Shown: positions 26,743 to 38,216, counted from the first letter of the stretch. The stretch is DNA of 64,000 bases from Glacieibacterium frigidum (GCF_007097155.1 NZ_VJWA01000001.1:558001-622000), one strand, 5' to 3'. Numbers and translations are program-made. Notes: generated by a model not told the origin, from the sequence alone.

Positions 26743-27815
26743 TCTACGCACTTGCCCAGTATTTCGAGTTCGAGGGCCTGTGGAACCTGTTCCGCTACAT
26801 CACCTTCCGCTCGGCCGCCGCGGTGATTACCGCGCTCGCGATCGCGCTGCTGATCGGGCCGCGCTTCATTGCGCTGCTGCGGCAGAAGCAGGGTAAGGGC
26901 GGCCAGCCGATCCGCGCCGACGGCCCGGCGTCGCACCTGCTGACCAAGCGCGGCACGCCGACGATGGGCGGGCTGATGATCCTCATCGCGCTGACGCTGT
27001 CGACCCTGGTCTGGATGGACTTCTCGAACGGCTTCACCTGGGTTTGCCTGTTCGTGACGCTGGGCTTCGGCGCGATCGGGTTCATGGACGACTACGACAA
27101 GGTCACGAAGCAGAGCCACAAGGGCGTGTCGGGCAAGGTCCGCCTGCTGATCGAGTTCTTCGTCGCAGGGCTCGCGGTGACGTGGATCGCCAGCCGCACG
27201 GGCACCACGCTCTATCTGCCGCTGCTCAAGGACACGGGGCTGGCGCTCGGCTTCGCGTACATCGCCTTCGGGGCGTTCATCATCGCCGGCTTCGGCAATG
27301 CGGTGAACCTGACCGACGGCCTCGACGGGCTGGCGACGATGCCGGTGGTGATCGCCGCGCTGACCTTCGGGATCATCGCGTATCTCGTCGGCAACCTCCG
27401 CTTTTCGGACTATCTCGGTGTCCATCACGTGCCTGGGTCGGGCGAGCTGGCGGTGTTCACGGCGGCGACGATCGGCGCGTGCCTGGGCTTCCTCTGGTAT
27501 AATGCCCCGCCGGCGGCGGTGTTCATGGGCGACACCGGCAGCCTCGCGCTGGGCGGCGCGCTCGGCACCGTCGCGGTGGTGACCAATCACGAGATCGTGC
27601 TGCTGCTCGTCGGTGGCCTGTTCGTGCTGGAAACGGTCAGCGTCATCGTCCAGGTCGTCAGCTTCAAGACCACCGGCAAGCGCGTCTTCAAGATGGCGCC
27701 GCTGCACCATCATTTCGAGCATCTCGGCTGGTCGGAATCGACCGTGGTGATCCGCTTCTGGATCGTCTCGATCGTCCTCGCGCTGGCCGGCCTCGCGACG
27801 TTGAAGCTGCGGTGA
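26739..27815 (+). CDS. mraY: Phospho-MurNAc-pentapeptide transferase MraY
   Basis: A 358-aa inner-membrane enzyme with ten transmembrane helices that makes lipid I from undecaprenyl phosphate. Conserved cytoplasmic motifs are seen: [19 protein letters not shown] (catalytic aspartates), [25 protein letters not shown] and the HxH loop PLHHHFE. The length is standard. The gene lies between murF and murD with ATGA/GTGA coupling. Confidence 0.97.
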   Translation: MIYALAQYFEFEGLWNLFRYITFRSAAAVITALAIALLIGPRFIALLRQKQGKGGQPIRADGPASHLLTKRGTPTMGGLMILIALTLSTLVWMDFSNGFTWVCLFVTLGFGAIGFMDDYDKVTKQSHKGVSGKVRLLIEFFVAGLAVTWIASRTGTTLYLPLLKDTGLALGFAYIAFGAFIIAGFGNAVNLTDGLDGLATMPVVIAALTFGIIAYLVGNLRFSDYLGVHHVPGSGELAVFTAATIGACLGFLWYNAPPAAVFMGDTGSLALGGALGTVAVVTNHEIVLLLVGGLFVLETVSVIVQVVSFKTTGKRVFKMAPLHHHFEHLGWSESTVVIRFWIVSIVLALAGLATLKLR

Positions 27816-29083
27816 TCGTCAGCGCGGCCTGGGCAGGGAAGACCTACGGCGTCTACGGCTTGGCGCGCACGGGGCGCTCGGTCGTCGATGCGCTGACCGC
27901 GAGCGGGGCGACGGTCCATGCCTGGGACGATGGCGAGGCCGCCCGCGCCGCCTGGGGCGGTGCGCTGACCGACCTGCACGCCTTCGACCTGGGTACGCTC
28001 GATGTATTGGTCGTCTCACCCGGCGTGCCGCATTCCGCCCCGCTGTTCGTCGCCGCAAGCGCGGCGGGCATACCGGTGATCGGCGATATCGAGCTGTTCG
28101 CGCAGGCCCGCGACGGGCTGCCCGCGCACAAGGTCGTTGGCATCACCGGGACCAATGGCAAATCGACGACTACGGCGCTTATCCACCACATCCTCGCGTC
28201 GGCGGGCGTCCCGGCGCGTATGGGCGGAAACATCGGCTTGCCGATCCTTTCGCAGGAGCCGCTGGCCGAGGGCGGCGTCTATGTCCTCGAACTGTCGAGC
28301 TTCCAGATCGAGATCACCCACAGCCTCGATTGCGAGGTTGCGGTGCTGCTCAACATCACCCCCGACCACCTCGACCGCCACGGCAGCGTCGCCGCCTATG
28401 CCGCCGCCAAAGCGGGGCTGTTCGAGATGCAGGGTCCGGGCCAGGTTGCGATCATCGACCGCGCCGCGGAGGAAGAGTTCGGCACGCTCGACGAGGCCGA
28501 GGCGCCCGTCGTCGAGTTCATCGACGATGTCGTGATCGGCGACCAGTCGGCCTGGCCCACGCTGCAGGGCCCGCACAACGCGCAGAACGCCGCTGCAGCG
28601 ACCGCGGTGGCGCGCGCTCTCGGGCTCGACGACGCCGCGATCGAGACCGGCCTGCGCAGCTACCCCGGGCTTCCCCATCGCATGGAACGCGTCGCCGAGC
28701 GTGGCGGCGTGCTGTTCGTCAACGACAGCAAGGCGACCAACCCCACCAGCACCGCCCCGGCGCTCGCGGCCTACCCGAGCATCCACTGGATCGCCGGGGG
28801 CCTCGCCAAGACCGACGATCTCGATGCCTGCCTGCCGCACATCGCGCACGTCCGCGCCGCCTATCTGATCGGTGACGCGGCACCGCTGTTCGGACGGCTG
28901 CTGGAAGGCCACACGAACGTCACGCAGGCGGGCACGCTCGACCGCGCCGTCACGCTCGCCGCCGCCGCCGCGCACGCAGGCGACACCGTGCTGCTCAGCC
29001 CGGCGTGCGCGTCGTACGATCAGTTCAAGGACTATGAGGCACGCGGCGCCGCGTTTCGCGCTGCGGTGGGGGGGCTGGCATGA
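27812..29083 (+). CDS. murD: UDP-MurNAc-L-alanine:D-glutamate ligase
   Basis: A 423-aa Mur ligase that adds D-glutamate to UDP-MurNAc-L-alanine. The Rossmann-like N-domain includes [14 protein letters not shown], the P-loop is [13 protein letters not shown] near residue 112, and the conserved ELSSFQIE and [10 protein letters not shown] motifs follow. The C-domain has [16 protein letters not shown] start overlaps the mraY stop by 4 nt. Confidence 0.96.
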   Translation: MIVSAAWAGKTYGVYGLARTGRSVVDALTASGATVHAWDDGEAARAAWGGALTDLHAFDLGTLDVLVVSPGVPHSAPLFVAASAAGIPVIGDIELFAQARDGLPAHKVVGITGTNGKSTTTALIHHILASAGVPARMGGNIGLPILSQEPLAEGGVYVLELSSFQIEITHSLDCEVAVLLNITPDHLDRHGSVAAYAAAKAGLFEMQGPGQVAIIDRAAEEEFGTLDEAEAPVVEFIDDVVIGDQSAWPTLQGPHNAQNAAAATAVARALGLDDAAIETGLRSYPGLPHRMERVAERGGVLFVNDSKATNPTSTAPALAAYPSIHWIAGGLAKTDDLDACLPHIAHVRAAYLIGDAAPLFGRLLEGHTNVTQAGTLDRAVTLAAAAAHAGDTVLLSPACASYDQFKDYEARGAAFRAAVGGLA

Positions 29084-30237
29084 ACGCGCTGTCACGCAAC
29101 GACAAGACCGCGGTCGGCCGCTGGTTCTGGACGATCGACAAGCTGCTTCTCGGCCTCGTCCTGCTGCTCATCGGCATCGGCATCCTCGCGGTCGCCGCCG
29201 CGTCGCCCGCCGCCGCGCACCGCTATTCGGGGTCGGGCACCAGCATCGACGAGCTGCATTACCTCAAGCGCCAGATCATGTGGGTGCTGGCTGGCGTGCC
29301 GCTGATGCTCGGCGTGTCGATGCTGTCGATCGCCTGGGCGAAGCGCGTCGCCATCGGGCTGACGATCGCCTTCCTCTTCGCGCTGTTCCTCGTACCGTTC
29401 TTCGGGTTCGAAACGAATGGCGCCGTGCGCTGGATCCAGCTGCCGGGGTTCCAGTTCCAGCCGTCGGAGTTTCTGAAGCCCGTCTTCATCGTCACCTCGG
29501 CCTGGCTGCTCAGCGTACGCTTCGACGACAAGTCGATGCCGACGATGCAGCTGTCGTTCGGACTGCTCGTCATCGTCGCGTCGCTGCTGGTGAAGCAGCC
29601 CGACATTGGTCAGACCGCGCTGTTCGCCGCAGTCTGGCTGGTCCAGGCGAGCCTTGCCGGCATGAGCGTCGCGATCGTCGGTGGCGCCATCGCCGCGGGC
29701 GCGGCGGGCCTCGCGACCGCCTATGCCTTCGTGCCGCACGTCACCAGCCGCATCGACCGCTTCATCCAGGGCACGGGTGATACGTACCAGATCGACCGCG
29801 CGCTCGACTGCTTCAAGGCGGGCGGCCTGTTCGGCGCCGGGCCCGGCGAGGGCGTCATGAAGTTCAAGCTGCCCGAGGCGCAGACCGATTACATTTTCGC
29901 GGTGATCGGCGAGGAGTTCGGCGCGATCGCCTGCATCGCGCTCGCGGTCCTCTACCTCGGCATCGTGCTGCGCGTGCTGCTCCAGCTGCTCGATGAGGAG
30001 GAGCCATTCGTGTTCCTCGCCGCCGCCGGCCTTGCGACGCAGTTCGGGCTGCAGGCGGCGATCAACATGTCGGTCAACCTCAACCTGATGCCGTCGAAGG
30101 GCATGACGCTGCCGTTCGTCAGTCACGGCGGCTCGTCGTTCCTCGCCTTGTCGATGGGCATGGGGCTGCTGCTGGCGCTGACGCGGCGCAACCGCTTCCT
30201 GAAGTCGTCGCCCTATCTGGGGACGGCGCGCGCATGA
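29080..30237 (+). CDS. ftsW: Septal peptidoglycan glycosyltransferase FtsW
   Basis: A 385-aa SEDS-family polytopic membrane protein (about ten helices). It polymerises lipid II at the septum together with FtsI. Typical SEDS stretches are GAVRWIQLPGFQFQPSEFLK near residue 112, the VKQPDIGQT segment, the large extracellular loop around the QIDRALDCFKAGGLFGAG region, and SKGMTLPFVSHGGSS near the C-terminus. The stop overlaps murG by 4 nt. Confidence 0.96.
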   Translation: MNALSRNDKTAVGRWFWTIDKLLLGLVLLLIGIGILAVAAASPAAAHRYSGSGTSIDELHYLKRQIMWVLAGVPLMLGVSMLSIAWAKRVAIGLTIAFLFALFLVPFFGFETNGAVRWIQLPGFQFQPSEFLKPVFIVTSAWLLSVRFDDKSMPTMQLSFGLLVIVASLLVKQPDIGQTALFAAVWLVQASLAGMSVAIVGGAIAAGAAGLATAYAFVPHVTSRIDRFIQGTGDTYQIDRALDCFKAGGLFGAGPGEGVMKFKLPEAQTDYIFAVIGEEFGAIACIALAVLYLGIVLRVLLQLLDEEEPFVFLAAAGLATQFGLQAAINMSVNLNLMPSKGMTLPFVSHGGSSFLALSMGMGLLLALTRRNRFLKSSPYLGTARA

Positions 30238-31292
30238 GCCATTTCGTCGTCGCGGCGGGCGGGACGGGGGGCCATATGGTCCCGGCGTCCGTCGTCGCGC
30301 ACGAACTGATCGGGCGCGGGCACCGGGTGACGCTGATGACCGACGCGCGCGGGCTGCGGTTCCCTGGCCTGTTCGACGGGGTGCCGAGCCGCATCGTCGA
30401 CTCAGCGGTGCTCAGCCTCAAGCGCCCGTTGAGCGGTCTCGCTGCGATCTGGCGCGGGCGCAAGGCAGCGATCGCCTTCCTGCGTGCCGAAGGGGTGACC
30501 GGTGTCATCGGCTTCGGCGGCTACCCGTCATTGCCGCCGCTGCTCGCGGCGCGGGCGCTAGGCAAGCCGACGATCCTGCACGAACAGAACGCCGTCTTCG
30601 GGCGCACCAACCGCCTGCTGGCGCGCGGCGCGACGCTGATCGCGACGAGTTTCCAGAACACGCGGCGATTGAGCCGCACGCACGAACTGACGGGCCTGCC
30701 GGTGCGCGACGCGGTGCGCGCCATTGCCGGCACGCCGTACCCGCCGACTGACGGCGCGATCGAGCTCCTCATCGTCGGCGGAAGCCAGGGGGCGACGATC
30801 CTGTCGCGGGTGGTTCCGGCCGCCGTGGCCTTGCTGCCCGGCGAGGTCAGGACGCGGCTGCATGTCGTCCAGCAGGCGCGGACCGAGGATGTCGAAATTG
30901 TCCGGACAAGTTATGCCGAGGCCGGGGTTGCGGCGCACGTCGACAGCTATTTCGCCGACCTGCCCGCACGCCTCGCCGCCGCCCATCTGGTGATCTCGCG
31001 GTCGGGCGCCTCGACGATGGCCGAGCTGGCGGTCGCGGGACGACCGGCGATCCTCGTGCCCTTCGCCGCCGCGATGGACGACCACCAGACCGCGAATGCC
31101 GAGGAGTTTGCCCGTGCCGGCGGTGGCCCCGTGCTGAGCGAGGCCGCGTTCACTCCGCCTGCGCTCGCCGAAGCGATTATTTCGCTGCTGACCGTGCCGG
31201 GGGCGCTGCAAAACGCCGCGGCTGCCGCTAAGAGCGTCGGTCGCCCCGACGCCGGGGCCCGCCTCGCCACTCTCGCCATCGGACTGACATGA
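30234..31292 (+). CDS. murG: Lipid II synthase MurG
   Basis: A 352-aa GT-B fold glycosyltransferase acting at the inner face of the membrane. It adds GlcNAc to lipid I. The glycine loop [19 protein letters not shown] is at the N-terminus, the lipid-side loop reads [14 protein letters not shown], and the donor-binding motifs are [27 protein letters not shown] and [14 protein letters not shown]. Length and motif order are standard. Start and stop are both 4-nt overlaps. Confidence 0.97.
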   Translation: MSHFVVAAGGTGGHMVPASVVAHELIGRGHRVTLMTDARGLRFPGLFDGVPSRIVDSAVLSLKRPLSGLAAIWRGRKAAIAFLRAEGVTGVIGFGGYPSLPPLLAARALGKPTILHEQNAVFGRTNRLLARGATLIATSFQNTRRLSRTHELTGLPVRDAVRAIAGTPYPPTDGAIELLIVGGSQGATILSRVVPAAVALLPGEVRTRLHVVQQARTEDVEIVRTSYAEAGVAAHVDSYFADLPARLAAAHLVISRSGASTMAELAVAGRPAILVPFAAAMDDHQTANAEEFARAGGGPVLSEAAFTPPALAEAIISLLTVPGALQNAAAAAKSVGRPDAGARLATLAIGLT

Positions 31293-32698
31293 CCGGCCTC
31301 GCGATCAATATCGGCACGATCCACTTCGTCGGCATCGGCGGCATCGGCATGTCGGGCATCGCCGAGGTGATGAAGAACCTCGGCTACACCGTGCAGGGCA
31401 GCGACGTGGCGGAAGGCTATGTCGTCCAGGGCCTGCGCGACAAGGGCATTGACGTGATGATCGGCCAGTCCGCCGACAATCTGAAGGACGCCGCCGTCGT
31501 CGTCACCTCGACCGCGATCAAGCGAACCAACCCCGAGGTCGTCGCGGCGCTCGAACGCCGCATCCCCGTCGTCCGCCGCGCCGAGATGCTGGCCGAGCTG
31601 ATGCGCCTGAAGTCGACGGTCGCGGTCGCCGGCACGCACGGCAAGACGACCACCACCTCGATGATCGCAGCCCTCCTCGATGCCGGCGGGCTTGACCCCA
31701 CGGTGATCAATGGCGGGATCATCAACACCTATGGGTCGAACGCGCGGCTCGGCGCGGGCGACTGGATGGTCGTCGAGGCGGACGAGAGCGACGGCTCCTT
31801 TCTGCGGCTCGGCGGCACGATCGGCGTCGTCACCAACATCGACCCCGAGCATCTCGACCATTGGAAGACCTTCGACGCGATCCGCGACGGGTTCGCCACC
31901 TTCATCGAGCACGTGCCCTTCTACGGCGCGGGCGTGCTGTGCATCGACCATCCCGAAGTCCAGGCGCTGCTGCCGCGTGTCCAGGACCGGCGGCTGGTGA
32001 CCTACGGCTTCTCGGCCCAGGCCGACGTGCGCGGCGAGAATGTCGTGCCCGTGCCCGGCGGCAACCGCTTTGACGTCATGGTCCGCGACCGGCTGGGGGG
32101 CGAGCGCCGTATCGACGGCCTCGTGCTGCCGATGCCCGGCCGCCACAACGTCCAGAACGCGCTTGCCGCGGTCGCGGTAGCGCTCGAACTCGGCCTGAGC
32201 GACGAGGCGATCATGCGCGGCTTCGCCGGCTTCGGCGGGGTCAAGCGGCGCTTCACCAAGGTCGGCGAGGTCGACGGCGTGACCGTCATCGACGACTACG
32301 GCCACCACCCGGTCGAGATCCGCGCCGTCCTCGCCGCCGCCCGCGAAGGCGCGCAGGGCAGGGTGCTCGCGGTCGTCCAGCCGCACCGCTTCACGCGCCT
32401 GCGCGACCTGATGGCGGACTTCCAGACGGCGTTCAACGACGCCGACGGCGTGTGGGTCGCGCCGGTCTACACTGCGGGCGAAGCGCCGATAGACGGCGTC
32501 GATGCCGAGGCACTCGCGAGCGGATTGAAGCGCGCCGGCCACCGCCTCGTCGCGGTTACCGACAGCGCCGACATGCTCGCCGAGCAGCTCGCCGCCGAAG
32601 CGCGCCCGGGCGACATGGTCGTGTGCCTCGGCGCGGGCGATATCACGAAATGGGCGGCGGGCCTCGCCGACGGCATCCGGGCAGCGCGCGCGACGTGA
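31289..32698 (+). CDS. murC: UDP-MurNAc:L-alanine ligase
   Basis: A 469-aa Mur ligase that starts peptide assembly by adding L-alanine to UDP-MurNAc. N-terminal [18 protein letters not shown] is the MurC hallmark, the P-loop is [15 protein letters not shown] near residue 113, and [13 protein letters not shown] and [10 protein letters not shown] follow. The C-domain includes [14 protein letters not shown]. Both ends are coupled to murG and murB. Confidence 0.97.
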   Translation: MTGLAINIGTIHFVGIGGIGMSGIAEVMKNLGYTVQGSDVAEGYVVQGLRDKGIDVMIGQSADNLKDAAVVVTSTAIKRTNPEVVAALERRIPVVRRAEMLAELMRLKSTVAVAGTHGKTTTTSMIAALLDAGGLDPTVINGGIINTYGSNARLGAGDWMVVEADESDGSFLRLGGTIGVVTNIDPEHLDHWKTFDAIRDGFATFIEHVPFYGAGVLCIDHPEVQALLPRVQDRRLVTYGFSAQADVRGENVVPVPGGNRFDVMVRDRLGGERRIDGLVLPMPGRHNVQNALAAVAVALELGLSDEAIMRGFAGFGGVKRRFTKVGEVDGVTVIDDYGHHPVEIRAVLAAAREGAQGRVLAVVQPHRFTRLRDLMADFQTAFNDADGVWVAPVYTAGEAPIDGVDAEALASGLKRAGHRLVAVTDSADMLAEQLAAEARPGDMVVCLGAGDITKWAAGLADGIRAARAT

Positions 32699-33591
32699 GC
32701 GCTGCAGCCGCCTCGATGGACGCGCCGCAAGTGCGGGTGACGCACGATGCGCCGCTGGCGCCACTGGTGTGGTTCAAGACCGGCGGCGCGGCCGAGATGC
32801 TGTTCGAGCCGCGCGATCGTGACGAGCTGAGCGCGATGCTGCACGATCTCGACACCGCGACGCCCGTCTGGGCGCTGGGGCTGGGGTCGAACCTGATCGT
32901 CCGCGACGGCGGCGTGCCCGGCCTCGCGGTTCGCCTCGGCAAGGCGTTCGCACGCGTGGCCGTCGAGGGCGACCTCGTCCGCGCCGGTGGCGGCGCGCCG
33001 GGCATTTCGGTCGCCAGCGCGGCGCGTGACGCCTCGCTGGCGGGCCTCGAGTTCCTGCGCGGCATCCCCGGCACGGCTGGCGGCGCGGTGCGGATGAACG
33101 CGGGCGCTTATGGCCGCGACGTCGCCGACTGCCTGGTCGAGGCGACGGTGGTGCGCCGCTCGGGCGCCGTCGAGGTGCTGCCCGCCAGCGCCTTCGGGTT
33201 CAGCTACCGCCACTCGGCGCTGCCGCACGGCGACATCGTCGTCGAGGCACTGTTCCGCGGAGTTCCGGGCGACAAGGCGGCGATCGCTGCCGAGATGGAC
33301 CGCATCGCCGCCGAGCGCGAGGCGTCGCAGCCGCTGCGCTCGCGCACCGGCGGATCGACCTTCAAGAACCCGCCGGGTCACAAAGCCTGGCAGCTCGTCG
33401 ACGCCGCCGGTTGCCGTGGCTTCCGCCTCGGCGGCGCGCAGGTCAGCGAGAAACACACGAACTTCCTGATCAATACCGGCGACGCGACCAGCGCCGATAT
33501 CGAGGCGCTCGGCGACGAAGTCCGCCGCCGCGTGCTCGCGCATTCGGGCGTCGCGCTCGAATGGGAAATCGAGCGGGTGGGGCACGCATGA
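32695..33591 (+). CDS. murB: UDP-N-acetylenolpyruvoylglucosamine reductase
   Basis: A 298-aa FAD-dependent reductase that converts enolpyruvyl-UDP-GlcNAc to UDP-MurNAc. The FAD-binding stretch reads [20 protein letters not shown] near residue 58, followed by [21 protein letters not shown] (shortened here to its core GIPGTAGG), and the catalytic serine region is [12 protein letters not shown]. The GTG at 32695 is chosen because it forms a GTGA overlap with murC; the longer frame is a shadow. Confidence 0.95.
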   Translation: MSAAAASMDAPQVRVTHDAPLAPLVWFKTGGAAEMLFEPRDRDELSAMLHDLDTATPVWALGLGSNLIVRDGGVPGLAVRLGKAFARVAVEGDLVRAGGGAPGISVASAARDASLAGLEFLRGIPGTAGGAVRMNAGAYGRDVADCLVEATVVRRSGAVEVLPASAFGFSYRHSALPHGDIVVEALFRGVPGDKAAIAAEMDRIAAEREASQPLRSRTGGSTFKNPPGHKAWQLVDAAGCRGFRLGGAQVSEKHTNFLINTGDATSADIEALGDEVRRRVLAHSGVALEWEIERVGHA

Positions 33592-34499
33592 AGGTCGCGG
33601 TCCTCATGGGCGGGTGGTCCGCCGAGCGGGAGGTGTCGCTGACCAGCGGCGCGGGGATCGCCGCCGCCTGCGCGCGCCTTGGTCACGAGGTAACCAGCAT
33701 CGACATGGGCCATGACGTCGCCGCGCGACTGGCGGACGCTGCGCCCGACGTGGTCTTCAACGCCCTGCACGGTACGCCCGGCGAGGACGGCAGCGTGCAG
33801 GGGCTGCTCGACCTGATGGGGCTGAAATACACCCACTCGGGCCTGCGTGCCTCGGCGATCGCGATCGACAAGGTGCTGACCAAGTCGGTGCTGGTGCCGC
33901 TGGGGATTCGCATGCCGGGCGGGCGGATCGTCGAGAGCGCGAGCCTGCACGACGCCGACCCGCTGCCACGCCCCTATGTGCTCAAGCCCGTCAACGAGGG
34001 CTCGTCGGTCGGCGTCGCGATCGTCACCGACCAGTCGAACTACGGCAATCCGATCGCGCGCGACGCGACGGGGCCGTGGCAGAAGTTCGACCAGCTGCTC
34101 GCCGAACCCTTCGTCGCCGGGCGCGAGCTGACCGTCGCGGTCCTGGACGGGAAGGCCCTGGCGGTCACCGAGCTCGTCTCGACGCAGGGCTTCTACGATT
34201 ACGACGCCAAGTACACCGACGGGCTGACCGAGCATCACTGCCCCGCCGACCTGCCGGCCGATGTCGAGGCGTCGGCGCTCGACATGGCAGCCCGCGCGCA
34301 CGCCGCGCTCGGCTGCCGCGGCGCGTCGCGGTCGGACTTCCGCTATGACCCCGCGCAGGGCGAGGCCGGGCTGTACCTGCTCGAGGTCAACACCCAGCCC
34401 GGCATGACGCCGCTCAGCCTGGTGCCCGAGCAGGCGAAGTATCGCGGCATCTCGTACGACGATCTCGTCGCGCGCATTCTGGCGAGTGCGCTCGCATGA
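33588..34499 (+). CDS. ddl: D-alanine--D-alanine ligase
   Basis: A 303-aa ATP-grasp ligase that supplies the D-Ala-D-Ala used by MurF. The N-terminus [17 protein letters not shown] contains the Glu-x-x-Val-Ser loop, the omega-loop region reads VFNALHGTPGEDGSVQG, and the C-terminal ATP/Mg site is LLEVNTQPGMTPLSLVP. VLKPVNEGSSVGV is the ATP lysine segment. Coupled to murB and ftsQ by ATGA overlaps. Confidence 0.96.
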   Translation: MKVAVLMGGWSAEREVSLTSGAGIAAACARLGHEVTSIDMGHDVAARLADAAPDVVFNALHGTPGEDGSVQGLLDLMGLKYTHSGLRASAIAIDKVLTKSVLVPLGIRMPGGRIVESASLHDADPLPRPYVLKPVNEGSSVGVAIVTDQSNYGNPIARDATGPWQKFDQLLAEPFVAGRELTVAVLDGKALAVTELVSTQGFYDYDAKYTDGLTEHHCPADLPADVEASALDMAARAHAALGCRGASRSDFRYDPAQGEAGLYLLEVNTQPGMTPLSLVPEQAKYRGISYDDLVARILASALA

Positions 34500-35383
34500 C
34501 CCGCACCGTCCAGCGTCGTGGCGCAAAACGCCCGCCCGCCCGGAAAGCGGTCAAGGTCGCCGCGCCGCAGCCGCGGCTGGTGACGCTGCCGATCGCGCCG
34601 CGCCGCCTCTACACGCGCGTCGCCTCGGCGCTCGTTGTTCTGCTCGTCATCGCGGGCGGGGTGACCGCGACGTTGCTCGGCTATCCGCAGCGGTGGTGGC
34701 AGAACACCGCGATCGCCACCGCCGACGCCGGCTTCGAGGTGCGCCATGTCGAGATCGAGGGCATCCGGCACATGCCACGCCTGCCGGTCTATACCGCGGC
34801 ACTTGCGGGCGGCACCAACGCGATGCTGCTCGTCGACCTGCCGGCGGTGCGCGACCGGCTGAAGGCGCTGCCATGGGTAGCGGACGCCAGCGTCGCGCGG
34901 CGGCTGCCCGATACACTGGTCGTCGAGGTCGTCGAGCGGCGCCCGGTCGCATTGTGGCAGTACCGCCAGCGCCTCGTCGCGATCGACGCCAGCGGCAAGG
35001 TCCTCGACAACCAGCGCCTCGAACGCTTCGGCGCGCTGCCCCTCGTCGTCGGGCGCGGCGCGAACCTGCAGGCACATGGACTGGTCAGGCATCTGTCCGA
35101 CCAGCCCGCGCTGGCGCGGCGGATGACGGCGGCGCTGCTCGTCGGCGGGCGGCGCTGGGATATCCGCTTCGACACCGGCGAGACGCTGGCGCTGCCCGAG
35201 GGCGACCGCGCGACGCAGCTGGCGCTGACCCAGTTCGCGACGCTCGACCGGGCGTCGGGGCTGCTCGCCAAGGGCTTCACGCGCTTCGACATGCGCGCCG
35301 GCGGCAAGATGACGGTGCGCGGCCCGGGTGTGCGCGAGGCGCTGGCCAATTCGCCGAAGATGGCCGAGGCGATCAAGATATGA
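34496..35383 (+). CDS. ftsQ: Cell division protein FtsQ
   Basis: A 295-aa bitopic protein. A basic cytoplasmic tail (residues 1-40, rich in Arg/Lys) precedes one transmembrane helix (VASALVVLLVIAGGVTATLL, ~42-62). The periplasmic part starts with the POTRA domain (VRHVEIEGIRHMPR near 81) and includes LPWVADASVARRLPDTLVVE, typical of FtsQ. FtsQ nucleates the FtsQLB complex at the divisome. Overlaps ddl and ftsA by 4 nt. Confidence 0.95.
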   Translation: MTRTVQRRGAKRPPARKAVKVAAPQPRLVTLPIAPRRLYTRVASALVVLLVIAGGVTATLLGYPQRWWQNTAIATADAGFEVRHVEIEGIRHMPRLPVYTAALAGGTNAMLLVDLPAVRDRLKALPWVADASVARRLPDTLVVEVVERRPVALWQYRQRLVAIDASGKVLDNQRLERFGALPLVVGRGANLQAHGLVRHLSDQPALARRMTAALLVGGRRWDIRFDTGETLALPEGDRATQLALTQFATLDRASGLLAKGFTRFDMRAGGKMTVRGPGVREALANSPKMAEAIKI

Positions 35384-36666
35384 CGGTGAAGGCTCCCAGC
35401 AAATCGAGCGTGCGCTCCATCCGCGGCGAACGCACCGTCGCGGTGCTCGACGTCGGCACGTCGAAGGTCGCCGCACTCATCGCACTCGTCCCGGCCGAAG
35501 GCAGCCCGCGCGTCATCGGGGTGGGCCAGCGCGTCTGCGTCGGGCTGCGCCGCGGGCTGGTCGCGGACATGGAGAAGACCGAGGCCGCGATCCGCGCCGC
35601 GATGGACCAGGCCGAGCGCAACGCCGGCATCCAAATCGAGGAGGTCTTCGTCAACCTGTCGGCGGGCGGGCTCGACAGCCATGTCGCGTCGGTCGAGATC
35701 GACATCGGCGGCCACCGCATCGCCGCCGAGGACATGGCCAACCTGATGGCCGCGGGCCGCGCGCGCATCGATCCGGGCGCGCGCTCGGTGCTGCACGCGT
35801 CGGCTGCGCTCTACACCGTCGACGGCACGCACGTCGCCGCCCCCATCGGCTTCCACGCCGACCGGCTGGGCATGGCGGTGCACGTCGTGACCGCCGAGAC
35901 GCCACCGATCCGCAACCTCGACCTCGCGGTGCGCAGCGCGCATCTCGGCGTCCGCACGATGGTCGCCTCGCCCGTCGCCGCGAGCCTCGCGTGCCTGGCG
36001 CGTGAGGAGCGCGAACTGGGCGTCGCGCTCGTCGAGATCGGCGCGGGGGTCACCAACATCGCGGTGCATGCGGGCGGCCAGCTGGTCGGCGTCGCGACGG
36101 TACCGATGGGCGCGAACGACATCACCAACGACATCGCCGCCGCCTTTTCGACCAAGCGCGCGCATGCCGAGCGGCTGAAGGCGCGCCATGGTGCTGCGAT
36201 CACCAGCCCCAAGGACAATCACGAGCCCATCGACGTGCCGCCAATCAGCGACGACGACGGCGCCGAGCCGCTGCGCGTGCCGGTCGCGCAGATGATCGGT
36301 GTCATCCGCCACCGCCTCGACGCGCTGTTCGGCGAGGTCGGGCGCGCCTTGACCGCGATGGGCTTCGTCGGCCCGCAGGCGCGCCAGGTCGTGCTGACCG
36401 GCGGTGGTGCGGAACTCAAGGCGATCGCCGATTTCGCGCAAGGGGTGCTGGGCCGCCAGGTGCGGATCGGGCGCCCGCGGGGGCTGACCGGTCTGCCCGA
36501 GGCGCAGTCGGGGTGCGCCTTCGCGACGCTGGGTGGCCTCGCGCTGTTCGCCGCGGCCGACGAGCCCGACCTGTATCACGTGCGCGGCGGCGGGAAGCCC
36601 GTGATCGAGCTTCCGGGGCAGAACGGGTGGGCAACAATGTTGTCCAAACTGAAGAAGAGTATTTGA
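35380..36666 (+). CDS. ftsA: Cell division actin-like protein FtsA
   Basis: A 428-aa actin-fold ATPase that tethers FtsZ to the membrane and signals to FtsQLB/FtsWI. The phosphate-1 motif is [16 protein letters not shown] near residue 20, [16 protein letters not shown] lies in the SHS2/1C domain, phosphate-2 is [16 protein letters not shown], and the adenosine motif is [13 protein letters not shown]. The C-terminus is a basic/hydrophobic membrane-targeting helix ([14 protein letters not shown]). It ends the run of overlapped genes; ftsZ follows after 46 bp. Confidence 0.96.
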   Translation: MTVKAPSKSSVRSIRGERTVAVLDVGTSKVAALIALVPAEGSPRVIGVGQRVCVGLRRGLVADMEKTEAAIRAAMDQAERNAGIQIEEVFVNLSAGGLDSHVASVEIDIGGHRIAAEDMANLMAAGRARIDPGARSVLHASAALYTVDGTHVAAPIGFHADRLGMAVHVVTAETPPIRNLDLAVRSAHLGVRTMVASPVAASLACLAREERELGVALVEIGAGVTNIAVHAGGQLVGVATVPMGANDITNDIAAAFSTKRAHAERLKARHGAAITSPKDNHEPIDVPPISDDDGAEPLRVPVAQMIGVIRHRLDALFGEVGRALTAMGFVGPQARQVVLTGGGAELKAIADFAQGVLGRQVRIGRPRGLTGLPEAQSGCAFATLGGLALFAAADEPDLYHVRGGGKPVIELPGQNGWATMLSKLKKSI

Positions 36667-36712
36667 AGCGCTGCCACATGTAATGGTATGTGATTTTGAA
36701 GGGAGACACGAC
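36667..36712 (+). promoter_or_regulatory. ftsA-ftsZ spacer with ftsZ ribosome site and possible promoter
   Basis: This 46-bp spacer is the first gap after fourteen overlapped junctions. It is AT-richer than its surroundings and holds an inverted repeat CACAT-N8-ATGTG (36675-36692) and a strong AGGGAG Shine-Dalgarno (36700-36705). The placement suggests extra ftsZ expression independent of ftsA translation. No clear -35/-10 pair can be assigned. Confidence 0.35.
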
Positions 36713-38170
36713 ATGCTGGAACTGCAGCGCGCACAGCTGACCGAGCTCAAGCCGCGGATCACCGTCATCGGGGTCGGTGGTGCAGGCGGCAACGCGGTCG
36801 CCAACATGATCGCCGCGCAGCTCCAGGGTGTCGACTTCGTCGTCGCCAATACCGACGCGCAGGCGCTGCAGGCATCGAAGGCCGAAACGCGCATCCAGCT
36901 CGGCCTGAAGATCACGCAGGGGCTCGGCGCCGGGTCGCGGCCCGAGATCGGCAAGGCCTCCGCCGAGGAGACGATCGACCAGCTCGAGGGCGCGCTCGAG
37001 GGCTGCCACATGTGCTTCATCACCGCCGGCATGGGCGGCGGCACGGGCACCGGCGCGGCGCCGGTTGTTGCTCGCGCTGCGCGCGAGAAGGGGATCCTGA
37101 CCGTCGGCGTCGTCACCAAGCCGTTCGCCTTCGAGGGCCTGCGCCGTATGCGCGCCGCGGAGGAGGGCATCGTCGAGCTGCAGAAGCACGTCGATACGCT
37201 GATCATCATTCCGAACCAGAACCTGTTCCTGATCGCCAACGCCAACACGACCTTCAAGGAGGCGTTCGGCATGGCCGACCAGGTCCTTCACCAGGGCGTG
37301 CGCGGCATCACCGACCTGATGATCATGCCCGGCCTGATCAACCTCGACTTCGCCGACATCCGCACCGTCATGTCCGAGATGGGCAAGGCGATGATGGGCA
37401 CCGGCGAGGCGAGCGGCGAGCGCCGCGCCATCGAGGCGGCGGAGAAGGCGATTGCCAACCCGCTGCTCGACGAAGTGTCGATGCGCGGTGCGAAGGGCGT
37501 CATCATCAACATCACCGGCGGCGACGACCTGCGCCTGCACGAGGTCGACGAGGCCGCGACGCACATCCGCGAGATGGTCGATCCGGAGGCCAACATCATC
37601 GTCGGGTCGGCGTTCAACCCCGACCTGAACGGCATGATGCGCGTCTCGGTGGTCGCCACCGGCATCGACGTCGTCGCACGCACCCCGTCGATCAGCACCG
37701 CGTCGCGCCCGCGCGATTTCGGCGGCACCGCGAGCGCCTTCAACGGCCCGACGGTCGCCGTCCCCGGCCGCACGCCGGCACCCGAGCCCGTCGTGCCGGA
37801 GCCCGTTGCGGTCGCGCCGATCGAGCCCGAGCCGGTCGCGGTCGAGCCCGAGATGGCCGAGGAACTCGACCTGTCGAGCGCCGAGATGATCGACGAGCCC
37901 GCACCCGCCATCGCCCGCTTCACCCCCGGCCCGGCGGTCGTGCCGATCCGCCCGCCGGTCGAGGCCGTGCGCCAGCCCGAGCCGGTCGAGGAGGAGGAGC
38001 CCGAGCCGCAGTCGCTGTTCCAGCGCATGCTCAACCTCAGCCGCGGTTCGAAGCCCGTGCCGCCGCGCGCGCCGACGACGCTCGCCCCCGACCGCGACCC
38101 CGACCACCAGCCCGAGGCCGCGACCGACGTCGAGATCCCGTCGTTTTTCAAGAAGCAGGTCAACGAATAG
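36713..38170 (+). CDS. ftsZ: Cell division tubulin FtsZ
   Basis: A 485-aa tubulin-like GTPase that forms the Z ring. The GTP core has [16 protein letters not shown] near residue 18 and the tubulin signature [13 protein letters not shown] near 107. After the ~320-residue core comes a ~150-residue Pro/Glu-rich linker. It ends in [12 protein letters not shown], the conserved peptide that binds FtsA and other partners. The long linker is normal in alphaproteobacteria. ATG at 36713 has AGGGAG before it. Confidence 0.97.
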   Translation: MLELQRAQLTELKPRITVIGVGGAGGNAVANMIAAQLQGVDFVVANTDAQALQASKAETRIQLGLKITQGLGAGSRPEIGKASAEETIDQLEGALEGCHMCFITAGMGGGTGTGAAPVVARAAREKGILTVGVVTKPFAFEGLRRMRAAEEGIVELQKHVDTLIIIPNQNLFLIANANTTFKEAFGMADQVLHQGVRGITDLMIMPGLINLDFADIRTVMSEMGKAMMGTGEASGERRAIEAAEKAIANPLLDEVSMRGAKGVIINITGGDDLRLHEVDEAATHIREMVDPEANIIVGSAFNPDLNGMMRVSVVATGIDVVARTPSISTASRPRDFGGTASAFNGPTVAVPGRTPAPEPVVPEPVAVAPIEPEPVAVEPEMAEELDLSSAEMIDEPAPAIARFTPGPAVVPIRPPVEAVRQPEPVEEEEPEPQSLFQRMLNLSRGSKPVPPRAPTTLAPDRDPDHQPEAATDVEIPSFFKKQVNE

Positions 38171-38180
38171 GCGCTTCTGA

Positions 38181-38215
38181 CCGGGGGATCGCGGGCTTCT
38201 CCCGCGTAACCCCGG
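38181..38215 (+). terminator. Two-part hairpin after ftsZ
   Basis: CCGGGG pairs with CCCCGG and, inside a 3x3 internal loop, CGCGGG pairs with CCCGCG around a CTTCT loop. The structure starts 11 nt past the ftsZ stop and ends 2 nt before the next ATG at 38217. No U-run follows. It could terminate or attenuate dcw transcription, and it occupies the space where the DUF1800 gene's ribosome site would be. Confidence 0.5.
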
Positions 38216-38216
38216 C

